Source: Alphaproteobacteria bacterium UBA6149 (GTDB lineage Bacteria > Pseudomonadota > Alphaproteobacteria > Rickettsiales > UBA998). From it: a DNA stretch of 21,960 nucleotides. The notes under the pieces were generated by a model. That model made no database searches. It was not told the origin of the DNA and saw nothing but the letters and a program-made list of their open reading frames with translations. Shown in pieces: positions 20,738 through 21,960 of the stretch. The translations under genes and the position numbers were made by a program. How positions within the stretch are numbered: position 1 is the stretch's first letter; each line of letters opens with the position of its first letter. Location of the stretch: positions 45,304-67,263 of the forward strand of contig DIUV01000027.1 of assembly GCA_002423155.1 (NCBI GenBank), read 5' to 3'.

Positions 20738-21739
20738 ATGAAAATGAATTTTTTAAAAAAATGGCTCGGTGGATTATCAGATGCTCATGCAGCCGAGCAA
20801 ATGGAATTGCTGGCCGCCCCACGCTTCACCCACAAACATTTGCTGGGGATTGAAGGGCTGGCGGCGGAAGAAATCAGCACCATTTTAAATATTGCCGATA
20901 CTTATGTAGAGCGGAATTTGCGCAGTGACAAAAAACACTCCATCCTCAAAGGGCGCACGTTAATAAATTTATTTTTTGAAAACTCCACCCGCACGCGCAC
21001 CTCTTTTGAACTAGCCGGCAAGCGCTTAGGGGCGGACGTAATCAATATGTCGGTCGCCACTTCCTCGGTAAAAAAAGGGGAAACGCTGATAGACACGGCG
21101 ATGACACTCAACGCCATGCACCCCGATTTTATTTCCGTGCGCCATCCCGAAAGCGGCGCCGTGCAATTATTGGCACAAAAAGTAAAATGCTCAGTCATCA
21201 ACGCAGGGGATGGCAGCCACGAACACCCCACCCAAGCATTGTTAGACGCGCTCACCATCCGCCGCCGCAAAGGCAAATTAAGCGGACTAAAAGTCGCCAT
21301 CTGCGGCGATATTTTGCATAGCCGGGTGGCACGTTCAAATATTTTATTACTAAAAACCATGGGCGCACGCGTAATGCTCATCGCCCCCCCTACCCTCATG
21401 CCCTCGCACCCAGAAGTTTTTGGCGTGGAATATTGCCACAACATGAAACAAGGCCTGCAAGATGCCGACATAATCATGATGCTACGATTGCAATCTGAAC
21501 GCATGCAAGGAAATTTCCTGCCGTCACTCCGCGAATATTTCCATTTTTACGGATTAGACCGCGAGAAACTAGCCGCCGCAAAGGATGACGCGCTAGTAAT
21601 GCACCCCGGCCCGATGAATCGCGGCGTGGAAATAGACACCGAAATCGCCGATGATATTCACCGCAGCGTGATTTTAGATCAGGTAGAAATGGGCGTGGCA
21701 GTACGGCAAGCGGTGTTGGAGTTGATGGCGAAGGGTTAG
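20738..21739 (+). CDS. pyrB: Aspartate carbamoyltransferase catalytic subunit
   Basis: Joins carbamoyl phosphate and aspartate, the committed step of pyrimidine synthesis. The 333-residue product has the carbamoyl-phosphate loop FFENSTRTRTSFE (79-91, STRTR 83-87), SSVKKGETLIDT (109-120), GDGSHEHPTQALLDALT, ICGDILHSRVARSN and MHPGPMNRGVEI. Homology to ATCases is evident from FTHKHLLGIEGL at about residue 30. The ~27 residues before that (including WLGGLSDAHAAEQ) are longer than I expect; ATG 20801 (MELLAAPRF) would remove most of them, but neither start has a strong Shine-Dalgarno. The leader carries the palindromic element and a repeated GAAACACTATAGG arm. No pyrI or pyrC is adjacent in the window. 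Confidence 0.96.
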   Translation: MKMNFLKKWLGGLSDAHAAEQMELLAAPRFTHKHLLGIEGLAAEEISTILNIADTYVERNLRSDKKHSILKGRTLINLFFENSTRTRTSFELAGKRLGADVINMSVATSSVKKGETLIDTAMTLNAMHPDFISVRHPESGAVQLLAQKVKCSVINAGDGSHEHPTQALLDALTIRRRKGKLSGLKVAICGDILHSRVARSNILLLKTMGARVMLIAPPTLMPSHPEVFGVEYCHNMKQGLQDADIIMMLRLQSERMQGNFLPSLREYFHFYGLDREKLAAAKDDALVMHPGPMNRGVEIDTEIADDIHRSVILDQVEMGVAVRQAVLELMAKG

Positions 21740-21741
21740 CT

Positions 21742-21840
21742 ATGAGCGAAAACCACTTAGACAAAGAATGGGACGATTATTATAAAAAACCTTATCCATA
21801 CCAACCCCCGACAAAACAAAAAATTTCTTACATCACTTAA
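21742..21840 (+). CDS. Possible 32-residue peptide after pyrB
   Basis: An ATG 2 nt after the pyrB stop opens a 32-codon frame, MSENHLDKEWDDYYKKPYPYQ then PPTKQKISYIT. It is rich in acidic residues at first, then Tyr/Pro/Lys, with no hydrophobic segment. Close spacing suggests translational coupling to pyrB. It could equally be a truncated remnant, since such a composition and abrupt end do not resemble a folded domain. Low confidence that it is a gene. Confidence 0.35.
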   Translation: MSENHLDKEWDDYYKKPYPYQPPTKQKISYIT

Positions 21841-21960
21841 TAAATTTGGTGAATATCGTCCACCCTACACGACAGCAAGGTTAACAAGGCTACAATATAT
21901 TGAATAATAGAAATATTTAAAGATGTTACTTTGAACTCTCAGTTGTCATCCCCGCCTTGT
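21841..21960 (+). repeat. Intergenic tail with the start of a GTCATCCCCGC repeat unit
   Basis: These 120 bases hold no gene that I can support. GTCATCCCCGCCTTGT at 21945-21960 is identical to 13670-13685, the left half of a unit of the inverted repeat, and the window ends within it. No terminator is visible after pyrB or the small ORF. Confidence 0.75.

Noticed and set aside
1..21960. tRNA or rRNA genes, integrase, transposase or attachment sites near the toxin-antitoxin cargo.
   Set aside because: I looked on both strands between the genes and saw no cloverleaf, no recombinase gene and no target-site duplication around the inserted modules. How they arrived is unresolved.

Overview
The window looks like a chromosomal stretch of a moderately AT-rich alphaproteobacterium. 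The evidence is the atpH-A-G-D-C core order without atpIBEF, a FixX/FdxA-type 7Fe ferredoxin, an alphaproteobacterial-type CcmC, a membrane-type (class 2) PyrD, and dispersed GTCATCCCCGC palindromes. I cannot name the order. The mixture of host-like housekeeping genes with small toxin-antitoxin genes and palindromic repeats would suit a Micavibrio-, Holospora- or Rickettsiales-adjacent lineage, but that is inference.

Layout. 100-690 (minus): conserved hypothetical. 931-9743 (plus): the F1 ATP synthase operon atpH, atpA, atpG, atpD, atpC, interrupted twice by foreign-looking cargo. Between atpA and atpG sits a DUF4258/DUF2283 pair resembling a toxin-antitoxin module, whose last stop codon overlaps the atpG start. 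Between atpG and atpD sit an Asp/Glu racemase-family gene and four consecutive MNT-HEPN (MntA antitoxin / HepT toxin) pairs. All eight of these genes overlap each other, and all have intact GSX10DXD and RX4HXY motifs. Directly after atpC comes a type II restriction-modification pair (C5-cytosine methyltransferase plus putative PD-(D/E)XK nuclease), then mtaB and a small ion channel.

13.6-15.1 kb: a head-to-head palindromic repeat lying in a small ORF, pyrD, and a 38-residue membrane peptide. 15.1-17.4 kb (minus): a probable three-gene operon ccmC-fdxA-glycosyltransferase. 17.6-19.5 kb (plus): a single-domain MazG-like protein, a Gly/Asp/Phe-rich J-domain-like membrane protein and a small two-helix membrane protein. 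19.5-20.5 kb (minus): a TPR lipoprotein resembling TadD. 20.7-21.8 kb (plus): pyrB and a tiny ORF.

Two structures are most worth following. The first is the four-fold MNT-HEPN array inside the ATP synthase operon. Its cassette junctions (about 110 nt, near-identical) alternate with strongly diverged interiors, as expected of an array that grows, shrinks or shuffles by recombination. MntA-type antitoxins use ATP to AMPylate their toxin, so placement in the ATP synthase transcript may be functional as well as a safe site. The second is a family of three composite palindromes (4484-4559, 17490-17588, 20624-20706). Each has an outer stem around a loop of exactly 23 nt followed by two short GC-rich hairpins, and base changes between copies preserve pairing. 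Each lies just upstream of a plus-strand gene (racemase, mazG-like, pyrB).
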